A DNA stretch of 46,830 nt from Cohnella baijiui. Its GTDB lineage: Bacteria; Bacillota; Bacilli; Paenibacillales; Paenibacillaceae. The stretch lies in contig NZ_JAJFOW010000048.1 of assembly GCF_020731285.1 (NCBI RefSeq), forward strand, positions 1 to 46,830, in the 5' to 3' direction. Each line of letters starts with the position of its first letter. Positions within the stretch are counted from its first letter, which is position 1. This document shows positions 1 through 8,093 of the stretch, piece by piece. The translations under genes and the position numbers were made by a program. The notes beneath the pieces are model-generated. The model made no database searches and had not been told where the DNA came from. It saw only the letters and a program-made list of their open reading frames with translations.

Positions 1-125
1 TACCTACATTCGGCGATCGTGCGGGGAATCGGCCAATGTGCGTATGTAAACTACCCACATTCGGCGTTCGTACGAGGTAATGGCCAATGCGCGTAAGAAG
101 GCTGCCTCCTTCAGCGTGATTTTCG
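1..125. repeat. Tandem 51-bp intergenic repeat, two copies plus a partial third
   Basis: Two units of 51 bp lie at 1-51 and 52-102. Both contain ACATTCGGCG near the start and GGCCAATG further in. A decayed third copy begins at 103 (CTCCTTCAGCG). The array may continue left of the window. No open frame with a ribosome-binding site is present, so it is probably a non-coding intergenic repeat. It shares a period of about 50 bp, but not sequence, with the arrays at 21024-21742 and 46681-46830. Confidence 0.6.
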
Positions 126-201
126 ATTTTCTTCAAACTCCCCCGTTACGAAACCCCGGAAGACGCCTCGTCTCCGCCCGCATTTTCTTTCCTCCGAGCG
201 A

Positions 202-230
202 TCATATTTCTCTCTATCATCTCATAGCAT
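202..230 (+). promoter_or_regulatory. Sigma-E-like mother-cell promoter for the SPOR gene
   Basis: TCATATT at 202-208 matches the sigma-E -35 consensus KMATATT at every position. A 14-nt spacer follows, then CATAGCAT at 223-230, which matches 6 of 8 positions of the -10 consensus CATACAHT. Transcription would start about 30 nt before the ATG at 265. The match is read by eye from the known B. subtilis consensus. Mother-cell expression is inferred. Confidence 0.55.
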
Positions 231-264
231 AGTTAATAGATTGAGGGACAAGGGGAGAAGACCG

Positions 265-2226
265 ATGCAGCAGAAGACGAGAATGACGTTCCGCTTCGAC
301 GGAGCCGAGCCCCGGGAGACGACGCAGCCGCAGCATGCCGCCGCGCAGGAGCAACCGATCGAAGCGCGGAGAAACGTCGCCGCGCATGCGCCCGCGTCGC
401 GCGGAACCGAACATCGCAGGGACAATCGGGACGAGCCGCGGGAAGCGGAAACGCTGGACGCCTGGCAGAGCCCTTATCAAGACGATATTCACGCGCTGGA
501 AGAGATCATCCGCCGCTCGAATCCGGCGGATCCGCAGACGCAGCCGATTCAGCCGGCGCCAACACGCGTGCGGCGCCAGGCCCGCAAGCCGGCGCGGTCG
601 GCCGCGCTTGCGCCAACGGAGTCGGCGCCGGAACCGCATCGGACCGCGGCGCAGCAGGCCGCCGAGCGGCATCGCCGCGGCGAGCGGCTCGATGCTTGGT
701 CTTCTGCTGCGCCCAAGCCGGAAGATTGGCCGACATCTGCACCCAAACCCGAAGCTTGGTCTACGTTTGCACCCAAGTCTGAAGCTCGGCCGACATCTGC
801 ACCCAAGCCGGGGGCATGGGGGGAGCCCGAGTCTTCCCCCGCCCGGCCAAGCGATCGCGACATGGCTCCGCCGCGCGACGAGGCGTCGGCGGAGGCCGAC
901 TCCAATCTGCGGCCGGATCTCTATCGGACCATGCCGGTCCGCGCCGCACGCGGCGGCGGATTTTCCGCCGGTCGCGAATCATCCCATGCCGGCCGCGAAT
1001 CGTCCCATGCCGGTCGCGAATCATCCCATGCCGGCCGCGAATCGTCCAATACCGGTCCGAATCCGCCTTCGCCGCACGAGCGCGTGCAGCCGCAAGCCTT
1101 CCCGGCGGAAGGCCGCAAGTCGGTGGCGGGATTCAGCGGCTTAGGCCGGCCGAACGGGCAACCAAACGCACCGGTCGAGAAGGCCATGCCCCATGCGGAC
1201 GAATGGCAGGACGCTTACGGTGGAAGCCACGCGCCGTATTCCGACATACAGGGCGAAGGGCCGGAACTGGAACCGGGCCTGGACGAGCCGCGGAACCACG
1301 GCTGGATGTCGCAAGCTTATACGCGCCGTCGCGAAGGCCCGTCCTGGCTGCGCATCTTCGTGTCCGTGGCGGGGGCGATCGTAACGGGTGCCGTCTTCGG
1401 CTACCTGGTGCTGGCGCTGTTCACGGGCGAGCCGCTTTTCCCAGGCTCGCCATCCGGCCCCAGCGCGCCGGTCGTCGCCGACGTTCAGCCGTCTCCCGGC
1501 ACGTCCCAGCCGCCCGGGGCGTCCCCCGCTTCGGCGTCTCCGCCCGCGGACAAGGGGGCGGCCGGTTCCGAATCGGGCGCCAAGCCCGTACAAGGCGCTG
1601 CTTCCGCCGTCGCCCCGGCATCCGTCTATTATTTGCTGCAATACGGCGTGTTCGGCACGGAAGCCAGCATGAACGACGCCGTGAAGCAGTTGACCGGCAA
1701 AGGTCTGCCCGCCGCCTCCGACACGACCGACGGCTTCCGCGTCTACGCCGGGATCGCACCCACAAAAGAAGCGGCGGCGGCCCTCGCGAAAACAATGGCG
1801 GGGACGGAAGTGTACGTCAAGGCGCTCGAAAGCCAGCAGCTCGACCTGAGCGACAACGCCCAGGCGGATCGTTGGGCGGCGTACTTGAAGACGAGCGACG
1901 CCTTGACCCGGAGCCTTTCGAAGCTGGCCTCGGACGGCCTGCAGCAGGAGAAGACCCAGGCGCCGGCGGCCGAGGAGACCCAGGCGCTGGAGCTATCTTT
2001 CGCTGCTTGGCAGCAAGCTTCGCAGGGCCTCGAAACGTGGTCGGATGCCGCCAAGACCGAGGCGCTCGCGCACGCGTCGCAGCTTTCCAACGCCGTCAAG
2101 GCTTTTCGCGAGCACGCAAAAACGCCGTCCAAAGCATCGCTGCGCCAAATGCAGTCCTCCGCGATGGCGGCGGCGCTGGGCGCGAACCGGCTGCGGCTCG
2201 ATCTGCAGCTCGGCAGCGGCAGCTGA
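265..2226 (+). CDS. spoIIB: SpoIIB-like SPOR-domain membrane protein
   Basis: SPOR proteins bind denuded septal peptidoglycan; B. subtilis SpoIIB helps septal wall thinning during engulfment and lies just upstream of maf, as here. The product is about 653 aa. It has a long cytoplasmic low-complexity N-terminus, one membrane segment near residues 363-385, a Pro/Ser/Ala linker, a SPOR-like module near residues 453-522, and an Ala/Gln-rich helical tail. The ATG at 265 is chosen over the in-frame TTG at 241 because AAGGGGAGA sits just before it. The N-terminus carries four 10-residue units (APKPEDWPTS type, about residues 148-187) and four 7-residue units (AGRESSH, about residues 236-263). It is roughly twice the length of SpoIIB of B. 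subtilis, so the name rests on architecture and synteny. Confidence 0.75.
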   Translation: MQQKTRMTFRFDGAEPRETTQPQHAAAQEQPIEARRNVAAHAPASRGTEHRRDNRDEPREAETLDAWQSPYQDDIHALEEIIRRSNPADPQTQPIQPAPTRVRRQARKPARSAALAPTESAPEPHRTAAQQAAERHRRGERLDAWSSAAPKPEDWPTSAPKPEAWSTFAPKSEARPTSAPKPGAWGEPESSPARPSDRDMAPPRDEASAEADSNLRPDLYRTMPVRAARGGGFSAGRESSHAGRESSHAGRESSHAGRESSNTGPNPPSPHERVQPQAFPAEGRKSVAGFSGLGRPNGQPNAPVEKAMPHADEWQDAYGGSHAPYSDIQGEGPELEPGLDEPRNHGWMSQAYTRRREGPSWLRIFVSVAGAIVTGAVFGYLVLALFTGEPLFPGSPSGPSAPVVADVQPSPGTSQPPGASPASASPPADKGAAGSESGAKPVQGAASAVAPASVYYLLQYGVFGTEASMNDAVKQLTGKGLPAASDTTDGFRVYAGIAPTKEAAAALAKTMAGTEVYVKALESQQLDLSDNAQADRWAAYLKTSDALTRSLSKLASDGLQQEKTQAPAAEETQALELSFAAWQQASQGLETWSDAAKTEALAHASQLSNAVKAFREHAKTPSKASLRQMQSSAMAAALGANRLRLDLQLGSGS

Positions 2227-2245
2227 TAGGACGACAGACCCGGCG

Positions 2246-2270
2246 GCCCCGGCCGAAGGGGCTGTCTTTT
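2246..2270 (+). terminator. Weak intrinsic terminator after the SPOR gene
   Basis: GCCCC (2246-2250) can pair with GGGGC (2258-2262), followed by TGTCTTTT. The stem is short and the U-tract interrupted, so partial read-through into the next unit is likely. Confidence 0.4.
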
Positions 2271-2279
2271 CTTTGTGCA

Positions 2280-2308
2280 TTGTGCAGCATGCGAAGGGCA
2301 CGTATAAT
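2280..2308 (+). promoter_or_regulatory. Sigma-A promoter heading the DUF4321-maf-radC-mre-min unit
   Basis: TTGTGC at 2280-2285, a 17-nt spacer, and a perfect TATAAT at 2303-2308. It lies 40 nt before the GTG start of the DUF4321 gene. No terminator is visible until 9259, so it may drive the whole shape and division cluster. Confidence 0.75.
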
Positions 2309-2348
2309 AGAGAAACAAGTGTCAAAAAATGGTGGGAGACGTTGAATC

Positions 2349-2591
2349 GTGAAGAAAAACGGATGGGTCTTGCTATTGTTCGTATTTCTGGGCATCCTCG
2401 GCGGAACGCTGCTCGGCCACTGGCTGGAGACCGTGCCCGGGCTGGGATTCCTGACCCGGACCGTCAAGTTGAACTGGTCTCCTTCCGCCGATCTGCTGGT
2501 GCTCGTCTACGATATCAAGATCGCGTTTCACCTCAGCTTGCTCAGTATTATCGGGGCGGCCGTCGCGATCTGGCTGTACCGCAAAATGTAG
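2349..2591 (+). CDS. DUF4321 small membrane protein
   Basis: The product is 80 aa with two hydrophobic segments (about residues 5-24 and 57-76) joined by a loop containing an LNWSP motif. This pattern matches the DUF4321 family, which is found next to maf in many Firmicutes. Its function is unknown. The GTG start at 2349 is preceded by GGTGGGAGA. It is the first gene of the transcript starting near 2315 and ends 18 nt before maf. Its position hints at a link with cell-shape genes, but that is only inference from neighbourhood. Confidence 0.75.
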   Translation: MKKNGWVLLLFVFLGILGGTLLGHWLETVPGLGFLTRTVKLNWSPSADLLVLVYDIKIAFHLSLLSIIGAAVAIWLYRKM

Positions 2592-2609
2592 CTAGAAGGG
2601 AATTCAAAC

Positions 2610-3236
2610 ATGTCTGATTCTACCGCAACTTTTGGCGACCCATCTTCGCAGGTTTCGCTCGTGCTCGCCTCCTCATCGCCTCGCCGGAGCGAACTGATCG
2701 CGCATCTGGGACTCCCCGTCGAGGTGCGTCCGAGCGACGCGAGCGAGGAAGTGCCGGCAGACTGGATGCCGGACCGTATCGTCGAAGCGCTTTCGCTCCG
2801 CAAGGCCCAAGCCGTCGCGGAGCGGCTCGAGGCCGGCGGCGGCCGGCGAATCGTCGTCGGCAGCGACACGATCGTCGTCCTGGACGGCGAAGTCATGGGC
2901 AAGCCCCGGGATGCGGCGGATGCGGTACGCATGCTCAGCGGCCTGGCCGGACGCGTGCACGAAGTGTACACCGGCGTCACCTGCATCGAGGCCGGCGCGG
3001 ACGCGGTTCGGACCGCGCATCGCGTGACGCGCGTCCGGATACGGGCGCTCTCGCCCGTCCAGATCGAGCGTTACGTCGCCACCGGCGAGCCGATGGACAA
3101 GGCCGGCGCGTACGGCATTCAAGAGCTCGGCGCGCTGCTCGTCGAAGGCATCGAAGGCGACTACTTCAACGTGGTCGGCCTCCCGCTTTCGCTACTGGCG
3201 GAGCTCCTATCGAAATTCGGCATCGAGCGGCCCTAG
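2610..3236 (+). CDS. maf: Maf family nucleotide pyrophosphatase
   Basis: Maf proteins hydrolyse non-canonical or modified nucleoside triphosphates (dTTP, UTP, m5UTP type) to monophosphates. In B. subtilis, extra Maf causes division arrest. The family signature LASSSPRRSELI is near residues 19-30, with the conserved SDT in VGSDTIVVLDGE near residues 88-99 and KAGAYGIQ near residues 165-172. The length of 208 aa is normal, with an extension of about 15 aa before the first strand. The start ATG has AGAAGGGA upstream. It sits between DUF4321 and radC, the standard order. Confidence 0.93.
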   Translation: MSDSTATFGDPSSQVSLVLASSSPRRSELIAHLGLPVEVRPSDASEEVPADWMPDRIVEALSLRKAQAVAERLEAGGGRRIVVGSDTIVVLDGEVMGKPRDAADAVRMLSGLAGRVHEVYTGVTCIEAGADAVRTAHRVTRVRIRALSPVQIERYVATGEPMDKAGAYGIQELGALLVEGIEGDYFNVVGLPLSLLAELLSKFGIERP

Positions 3237-3321
3237 ATCGCGGCCGACCGCCTCCCCCTCCCGACGACCGCAGCCGAGATCCGCAGCCGACGCGGATCGC
3301 CGAAATCGAGGGGGAGATCCG

Positions 3322-4011
3322 ATGGAACAAAAAGTTTATTTGCTAAGAGAAGTGCCGGAAGAGGAACGGCCGCGGGAGCGCATGCAGCGGCACGGACCGG
3401 CAGCGCTCAGCCATGCCGAATTGCTGGCGATTCTGCTGCGCACCGGCACGCGGGACGAGTCGGCGGTTCATTTGGCCCAGCGCATTCTGAACGAATGCGG
3501 TGGGCTTCGCCGGTTGGCGGGCCGGACGTGGGACGAGCTGATCCACATCCGCGGCATCGGCCCGGCCAAGGCGCTGGAGCTGCAGGCCGCGGTCGAGCTC
3601 GGCCGGCGCGTGGCCCGCTCCCGGCTGCCCGAGATGCCCCGCATCTCGCAGCCCCGGGACGCCGCCGACCTCGTCATGGAGGAGCTGCGGCATTTGCGCG
3701 AGGAGCACTTCGTCGTCCTGTTTCTGAACACGAAGAACCAGGTCGTCGGACGCGAGACGCTGTCGATCGGCAGCCTGAACGCCTCCGTCGTGCACCCCCG
3801 CGAAGTGTTTCGCGCCGCCATCCGCCGCAGCAGCGCCTCGATCATCTGCGCGCACAATCATCCGAGCGGGGACCCGACGCCTAGTCCCGAGGACCTCCGT
3901 TTGACGCGCCGTCTGGCGGAGGCGGGCGAGCTGATCGGGATCGAGCTCCTCGACCATTTGGTAATAGGTGACAATCGCTATGTCAGTTTGAAGGAACTGG
4001 GCTCCTTGTAA
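3322..4011 (+). CDS. radC: RadC family protein (JAB/MPN+ domain)
   Basis: A protein of 229 aa with an N-terminal helix-hairpin-helix region (IRGIGPAKALELQAAVELG) followed by a JAB1/MPN+ metalloprotease-like fold. The metal motif HNHPSGDPTPS is intact at about residues 177-187. The family was once linked to DNA repair, but that role is not supported in several bacteria, and the true substrate is unknown. The start ATG follows GGGGGAGATCC. The 85-nt gap after maf contains no terminator that I can see. Its place between maf and mreB is the usual one in Bacilli. Confidence 0.92.
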   Translation: MEQKVYLLREVPEEERPRERMQRHGPAALSHAELLAILLRTGTRDESAVHLAQRILNECGGLRRLAGRTWDELIHIRGIGPAKALELQAAVELGRRVARSRLPEMPRISQPRDAADLVMEELRHLREEHFVVLFLNTKNQVVGRETLSIGSLNASVVHPREVFRAAIRRSSASIICAHNHPSGDPTPSPEDLRLTRRLAEAGELIGIELLDHLVIGDNRYVSLKELGSL

Positions 4012-4050
4012 TATAATAAACAAGATTGTCCCAACAGGAGGTAGCAGAAG

Positions 4051-5076
4051 ATGCTTGGAGGATTCACACGCGATCTGGGGATTGACCTGGGTACCGCGAA
4101 CACACTCGTCTATGTAAAAGGAAAAGGAATCGTAGTAAGGGAACCTTCCGTGGTCGCCCTGCGTACCGATACGAAAAAAATCGAAGCCGTCGGGGAAGCC
4201 GCCAAGAAAATGATCGGGCGCACCCCCGGCAATATCCGCGCCATCCGGCCGATGAAGGACGGCGTCATCGCCGACTTCGAGACGACCGCGACGATGATCA
4301 AGTATTTTCTGACCCGCGCGCAAAAGCAACGCTCGTTCCCGCCCCGCCACCCGAACGTGATGGTATGCGTCCCTTCAGGCATCACGGCCGTTGAGAAGCG
4401 AGCGGTCGAAGACGCGGCGAAGCAAGCGGGCGCGCGCGAAGCGGTTACGATCGAGGAGCCGTTCGCGGCGGCGATCGGAGCCGACCTGCCTGTATGGGAG
4501 CCGACCGGCAGCATGGTCGTCGACATCGGCGGCGGCACGACCGAGGTCGCCGTCATCTCGCTCGGCGGCATCGTCACGAGCCGCTCGATCCGCGTGGCCG
4601 GCGACGAGATGGACGAATCGATCATGCAATACATCAAGCGTTTGTACAACCTGATGATCGGCGAACGGACGAGCGAGTCGCTGAAGATGGAGATCGGCTC
4701 CGCCTTGCCGCTCGACAAGATGGAATCGATGGAGATTCGGGGCCGCGATCTGGTGACCGGCCTCCCTAAGACGCTGGCCATCACGTCCGACGAGATTACG
4801 GAAGCGCTCGCGGACACGGTGAACGCGATCGTCGAGGCCGTCAAGGTCACGCTGGAGAAGTGCCCGCCCGAACTGTCCGCGGATATCATGGACCGCGGCA
4901 TCGTTCTGACCGGTGGCGGCGCCCTGCTGCGCAACCTGGACAAACTGCTTGCGCGCGAGACCGGCATGCCGGTCCTGGTCGCCGAAAATCCGCTCGACTG
5001 CGTCGCGATCGGGACGGGTCGGGCGCTCGAAAACATCCATTTGTTCAAATCGAAAGGATCCCGCTCCGGCCGTTAA
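4051..5076 (+). CDS. mreB: Rod-shape-determining actin homologue MreB
   Basis: A membrane-associated actin-like ATPase that forms filaments and directs lateral wall synthesis by the RodA and PBP elongation machinery. It has 341 aa. The phosphate-1 loop DLGIDLGTANTLVYVKG is near the N-terminus, phosphate-2 VVDIGGGTTEVAVISLGG near residues 155-172, and the adenosine motif LTGGGALLRNLDKLL near residues 287-301. AGGAGGTAGC precedes the ATG. It is the first of the mreBCD trio. Confidence 0.97.
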   Translation: MLGGFTRDLGIDLGTANTLVYVKGKGIVVREPSVVALRTDTKKIEAVGEAAKKMIGRTPGNIRAIRPMKDGVIADFETTATMIKYFLTRAQKQRSFPPRHPNVMVCVPSGITAVEKRAVEDAAKQAGAREAVTIEEPFAAAIGADLPVWEPTGSMVVDIGGGTTEVAVISLGGIVTSRSIRVAGDEMDESIMQYIKRLYNLMIGERTSESLKMEIGSALPLDKMESMEIRGRDLVTGLPKTLAITSDEITEALADTVNAIVEAVKVTLEKCPPELSADIMDRGIVLTGGGALLRNLDKLLARETGMPVLVAENPLDCVAIGTGRALENIHLFKSKGSRSGR

Positions 5077-5165
5077 AGAAGCAGGCGGCCGGAGACCGGC
5101 GGCACAACAAAAGCGGGTGATCGGTTATATTTAAACTTTTTGGCAACAAACGGCTGTTCATTCTC

Positions 5166-5990
5166 ATGATCGGGCTCATTCTTTTCATCGCCGTCATGGG
5201 ATTCACCTTGCGACGGAGCGGGTCGACGTGGCCCGAGCGGTTCGTGAACGACGCGTTCGGATCCGTGCAGGGCGTCTTGTACAAGCCGGTCGGAGCGGTC
5301 GCCAGCTTTTTCCGCGACCTCGGCCGGCTTTCCGATGTGTACAAGGAGAACGAGGAGCTGCGCAAGACGGTGGCTCGCTACACGCAGGACCGGATCCACT
5401 ACAACACGATCGAGAGCGACAACAAGCGTTATCAAGAGCTGCTTCATTTTACCGAAACGCAAAAGCAATTTTATAATTATAAATACTTGTTCGCCCAGGT
5501 GATCGCGAGCAGCACGAACCCGTACGACAAGACGATCAAAATTCTGCTCGGCTCCCGGGACGGCATCAAGGAGCGGATGGCGGTCATCACGGCGGACGGC
5601 CTGGTCGGCCTCGTCAGCTCGGTGTCCGAGTTCACGTCGACCGTCATGCCGATCACGGAGATGGATCCGTCGTCACCGGACGTCATCTCGATTTCCGCGA
5701 CGATCTCCGGCAAGGAAGACGAAGCGTTCGGGATTATCGAGTACAACAAAGAAAGCAAATCGCTGCTCATGAGCAAGATCGACGAAAACGCGAAGGTCGA
5801 GAAAGGCGACACGGTCGTGACGGCGGGTAAAGGCAATCTGCTGCCCAAAGGCCTCATCATCGGCACCGTGCTGTCCAATCAGGTCGGCGACTACGGATTG
5901 ACGCATACGGCGACGATTCAACCCGCCGCCAAATTCGATCATCTGTACGAGGTCATGGTCGTTGTGGCGCCGGATCCGGACAAGCCATGA
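5166..5990 (+). CDS. mreC: Rod-shape-determining protein MreC
   Basis: A bitopic membrane protein whose extracytoplasmic beta domains bridge MreB/MreD to penicillin-binding proteins. From ATG 5166 it has 274 aa: a membrane segment at the very N-terminus, a coiled coil around residues 60-100 (DVYKENEELRKTVARY), then the beta-rich MreC domain. The start is doubtful. ATG 5166 has no Shine-Dalgarno and falls inside the membrane segment. In-frame codons back to 5127 encode the FKLFGNKRLF leader typical of Paenibacillaceae MreC as I recall it. AAGCGGGTGATC at 5111-5122 is a strong ribosome-binding site placed for the ATA codon at 5127. Real translation may therefore begin at 5127 on a non-standard codon. 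The stop overlaps mreD by 4 nt. Confidence 0.93.
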   Translation: MIGLILFIAVMGFTLRRSGSTWPERFVNDAFGSVQGVLYKPVGAVASFFRDLGRLSDVYKENEELRKTVARYTQDRIHYNTIESDNKRYQELLHFTETQKQFYNYKYLFAQVIASSTNPYDKTIKILLGSRDGIKERMAVITADGLVGLVSSVSEFTSTVMPITEMDPSSPDVISISATISGKEDEAFGIIEYNKESKSLLMSKIDENAKVEKGDTVVTAGKGNLLPKGLIIGTVLSNQVGDYGLTHTATIQPAAKFDHLYEVMVVVAPDPDKP

Positions 5991-6520
5991 TGACGATGCG
6001 CATGAACCGTACGATCGTCGCGGCGCTCGTGCTTCTGCTCCTGCAAACGGCCGTCATTCCCTGGGCCATCCCGTCCGCATGGAGCGATCGTCTGCTGCCT
6101 CATTTGCCGTTCGTCATGACGATGTTCGTCGCGGCGTTCGCCGGACGCCACCGGGCCTTTCTATTTGGCCTCGGCTTCGGGCTTTTGGAAGATACGCTGT
6201 CCTACGGACACATGATTGGAGCTTACGCGTTCGGGATGGCGCTGCTCGGCTATCTCGTCGGACTGCTCGCCGAGCAGCGAACGACCCGTACGCTTGCTTT
6301 CACGCTGCTCATGATCGGCTTGGGCAGCGGCTTGCTGGATCTGCTCGTCTATTTCGTCTATAAGCTGTTCCTCCTCACGCATTTGTCGGTCGCTTACGTG
6401 GTCTACTGGCAAGTCGTCCCTACGCTGCTGCTGCAGACGTTCGCCGGTCTCGCGCTCTATTTGCCGGTGAGGCGTTGGTTTATCAAGACGGCAGCCCCCA
6501 AAGAGGAGGCGGCAGCGTGA
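5987..6520 (+). CDS. mreD: Rod-shape-determining protein MreD
   Basis: An integral membrane partner of MreC in the elongasome. It has 177 aa with about five hydrophobic helices, for example residues 8-24, 41-56 and 100-125, matching the MreD family in size and spacing. ATG 5987 overlaps the mreC stop in an ATGA arrangement, indicating translational coupling; two further Met codons follow within seven residues. The C-terminal residues are charged and probably cytoplasmic. Confidence 0.9.
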   Translation: MMTMRMNRTIVAALVLLLLQTAVIPWAIPSAWSDRLLPHLPFVMTMFVAAFAGRHRAFLFGLGFGLLEDTLSYGHMIGAYAFGMALLGYLVGLLAEQRTTRTLAFTLLMIGLGSGLLDLLVYFVYKLFLLTHLSVAYVVYWQVVPTLLLQTFAGLALYLPVRRWFIKTAAPKEEAAA

Positions 6521-6625
6521 GCCTTCGGCGTCCGCAAGCCGCGCTCCCGCGGCCGCATTTCGCCCGGCAGGCAGGAATTCGGCCCCGACTGACCGAATTG
6601 GATAGAAGGGGAGGGGCGAAATCGC

Positions 6626-7288
6626 GTGAACGGCAAATCGTCGATAACGATCAAAGGCGTCAAAGAAGGACTCGTGTTCCTCCTCGACGACCAGTGCGAC
6701 TTCGTGACACTGCTCGACGAGCTGCACGCCAAGCTCGACAAGCACGAGCAGCAGCTCGCCGGTCCGCTCGTCCACGTCTATGTCAAGCTGGGCGCCCGTC
6801 AATTGGACGAAGAGGACAAGGAACGCATTCGTGCGATTATCCGCAAACAGGGCAATTTCCTGGTGCAGACGATCGAGAGCGATCCGGTGGCGGAGGAAGC
6901 GGCGGATTACGCCTCCTACCGGCTGCATACAGTCGCCGCGATGGTCCGTTCGGGTCAAACGCTGGAGCACGACGGGCATTTGCTGCTGCTCGGGGACGTC
7001 AATCCCGGCGGCACGGTCCGCTGCACCGGAGACATTTATATTATGGGCGCGCTGCGCGGCACGGCGCATGCCGGCTGCGCCGGCCACGAAGAAGCGATCA
7101 TCGCGGCTTCGCTCATGAAGCCGACGCAGCTGCGAATCGCCGACATCATCAGCCGGCCGCCCGACGAGTGGGCGTCGGCCGAGCCATGGATGGAATATGC
7201 CTATTTGGCGGACGGGGCGATGCAGATGGACAAGCTGACGCATCTGCACCACAGTCGCAACAAAGTTCTTCAGGCCAAAGGAGTGTAG
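6626..7288 (+). CDS. minC: Septum site-determining protein MinC
   Basis: An FtsZ polymerisation inhibitor that works with MinD to block division at the poles. It has 220 aa. The N-terminal domain (1 to about 100) begins ITIKGVKEGLVFLLDD. The C-terminal beta-helix has the glycine-rich signature GDVNPGGTVRCTGDIYIMGALRG near residues 131-153, used for MinD binding and dimerisation. The GTG start at 6626 follows AAGGGGAGGGG. The gap of 105 nt after mreD shows no clear terminator, so minCD are probably read with mreBCD. Confidence 0.94.
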   Translation: MNGKSSITIKGVKEGLVFLLDDQCDFVTLLDELHAKLDKHEQQLAGPLVHVYVKLGARQLDEEDKERIRAIIRKQGNFLVQTIESDPVAEEAADYASYRLHTVAAMVRSGQTLEHDGHLLLLGDVNPGGTVRCTGDIYIMGALRGTAHAGCAGHEEAIIAASLMKPTQLRIADIISRPPDEWASAEPWMEYAYLADGAMQMDKLTHLHHSRNKVLQAKGV

Positions 7289-7292
7289 CGCG

Positions 7293-8087
7293 ATGGGAGA
7301 AGCGATCGTCGTAACATCCGGCAAAGGCGGGGTCGGCAAGACGACCACATCGGCGAATGTCGGTACCGCGCTTGCTTTGCTGGGGAAAAAAGTGTGCATG
7401 GTCGACACCGATATCGGCCTGCGCAACTTGGACGTCGTCATGGGGCTCGAGAATCGCATCATTTACGATCTGATCGACGTGGCCGAAGGCCGGTGCAGGC
7501 TGAATCAAGCGTTGGTCAAGGACAAGCGCTTCGACGAGCTGTACATGCTCCCAGCGGCCCAGACGAAGGACAAAAACGATATTTCGCCGGAGCAGGTCCG
7601 CAAAATCATCGAAGACCTGAAGCCGGATTTCGACTATGTCATCATCGACTGCCCGGCAGGCATCGAGCAGGGCTTCCGCAACGCCATCGCCGGCGCGGAC
7701 CAGGCGATCGTCGTGACAACGCCGGAAAATGCGGCGGTCCGCGACGCGGACCGGGTGATTGGCCTGCTGGAGAAAACCCAGATCGCGCCGCCCAAGCTCG
7801 TCATCAACCGCATTCGCCCGAGTATGCTGCGCAACGGCGACATGCTGGAGGTGGACGACATCTGCCAGGTGCTCGCCATCGATCTGATCGGCATCGTGCC
7901 GGACGACGAAGTTGTCATCAAGGCGGCGAACCAGGGCGAGCCGACGGTCATGAACCCGAATTCGCGCGCCGCCATCGCCTATCGGAACGTCGCGCGCCGC
8001 ATTCTCGGCGAAACCGTCCCGCTTATGCATCTGGACGAGAAGAGCGGCGTTTTCCGGCGGGTCCGCAAGTTTCTCGGAATGGGATGA
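7293..8087 (+). CDS. minD: Septum site-determining ATPase MinD
   Basis: A ParA/MinD-type ATPase that recruits MinC to the membrane. It has 264 aa. The deviant Walker A motif SGKGGVGKTTTSANVG is at residues 9-24 and includes the signature first lysine. DIGLRNLDVVMG and the Walker B region DYVIIDCPAG follow. The C-terminus SGVFRRVRKFLGMG can form the amphipathic membrane-targeting helix. It starts 4 nt after minC, with AAAGGAGTG inside the minC end as ribosome-binding site. Confidence 0.96.
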   Translation: MGEAIVVTSGKGGVGKTTTSANVGTALALLGKKVCMVDTDIGLRNLDVVMGLENRIIYDLIDVAEGRCRLNQALVKDKRFDELYMLPAAQTKDKNDISPEQVRKIIEDLKPDFDYVIIDCPAGIEQGFRNAIAGADQAIVVTTPENAAVRDADRVIGLLEKTQIAPPKLVINRIRPSMLRNGDMLEVDDICQVLAIDLIGIVPDDEVVIKAANQGEPTVMNPNSRAAIAYRNVARRILGETVPLMHLDEKSGVFRRVRKFLGMG

Positions 8088-8093
8088 TCCCGC

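Noticed and set aside
816..2345. 509-codon plus-strand ORF overlapping the SPOR gene
   Set aside because: An out-of-frame shadow rich in Arg and Gly, typical of high-GC alternative frames. The SPOR frame has the domain evidence.
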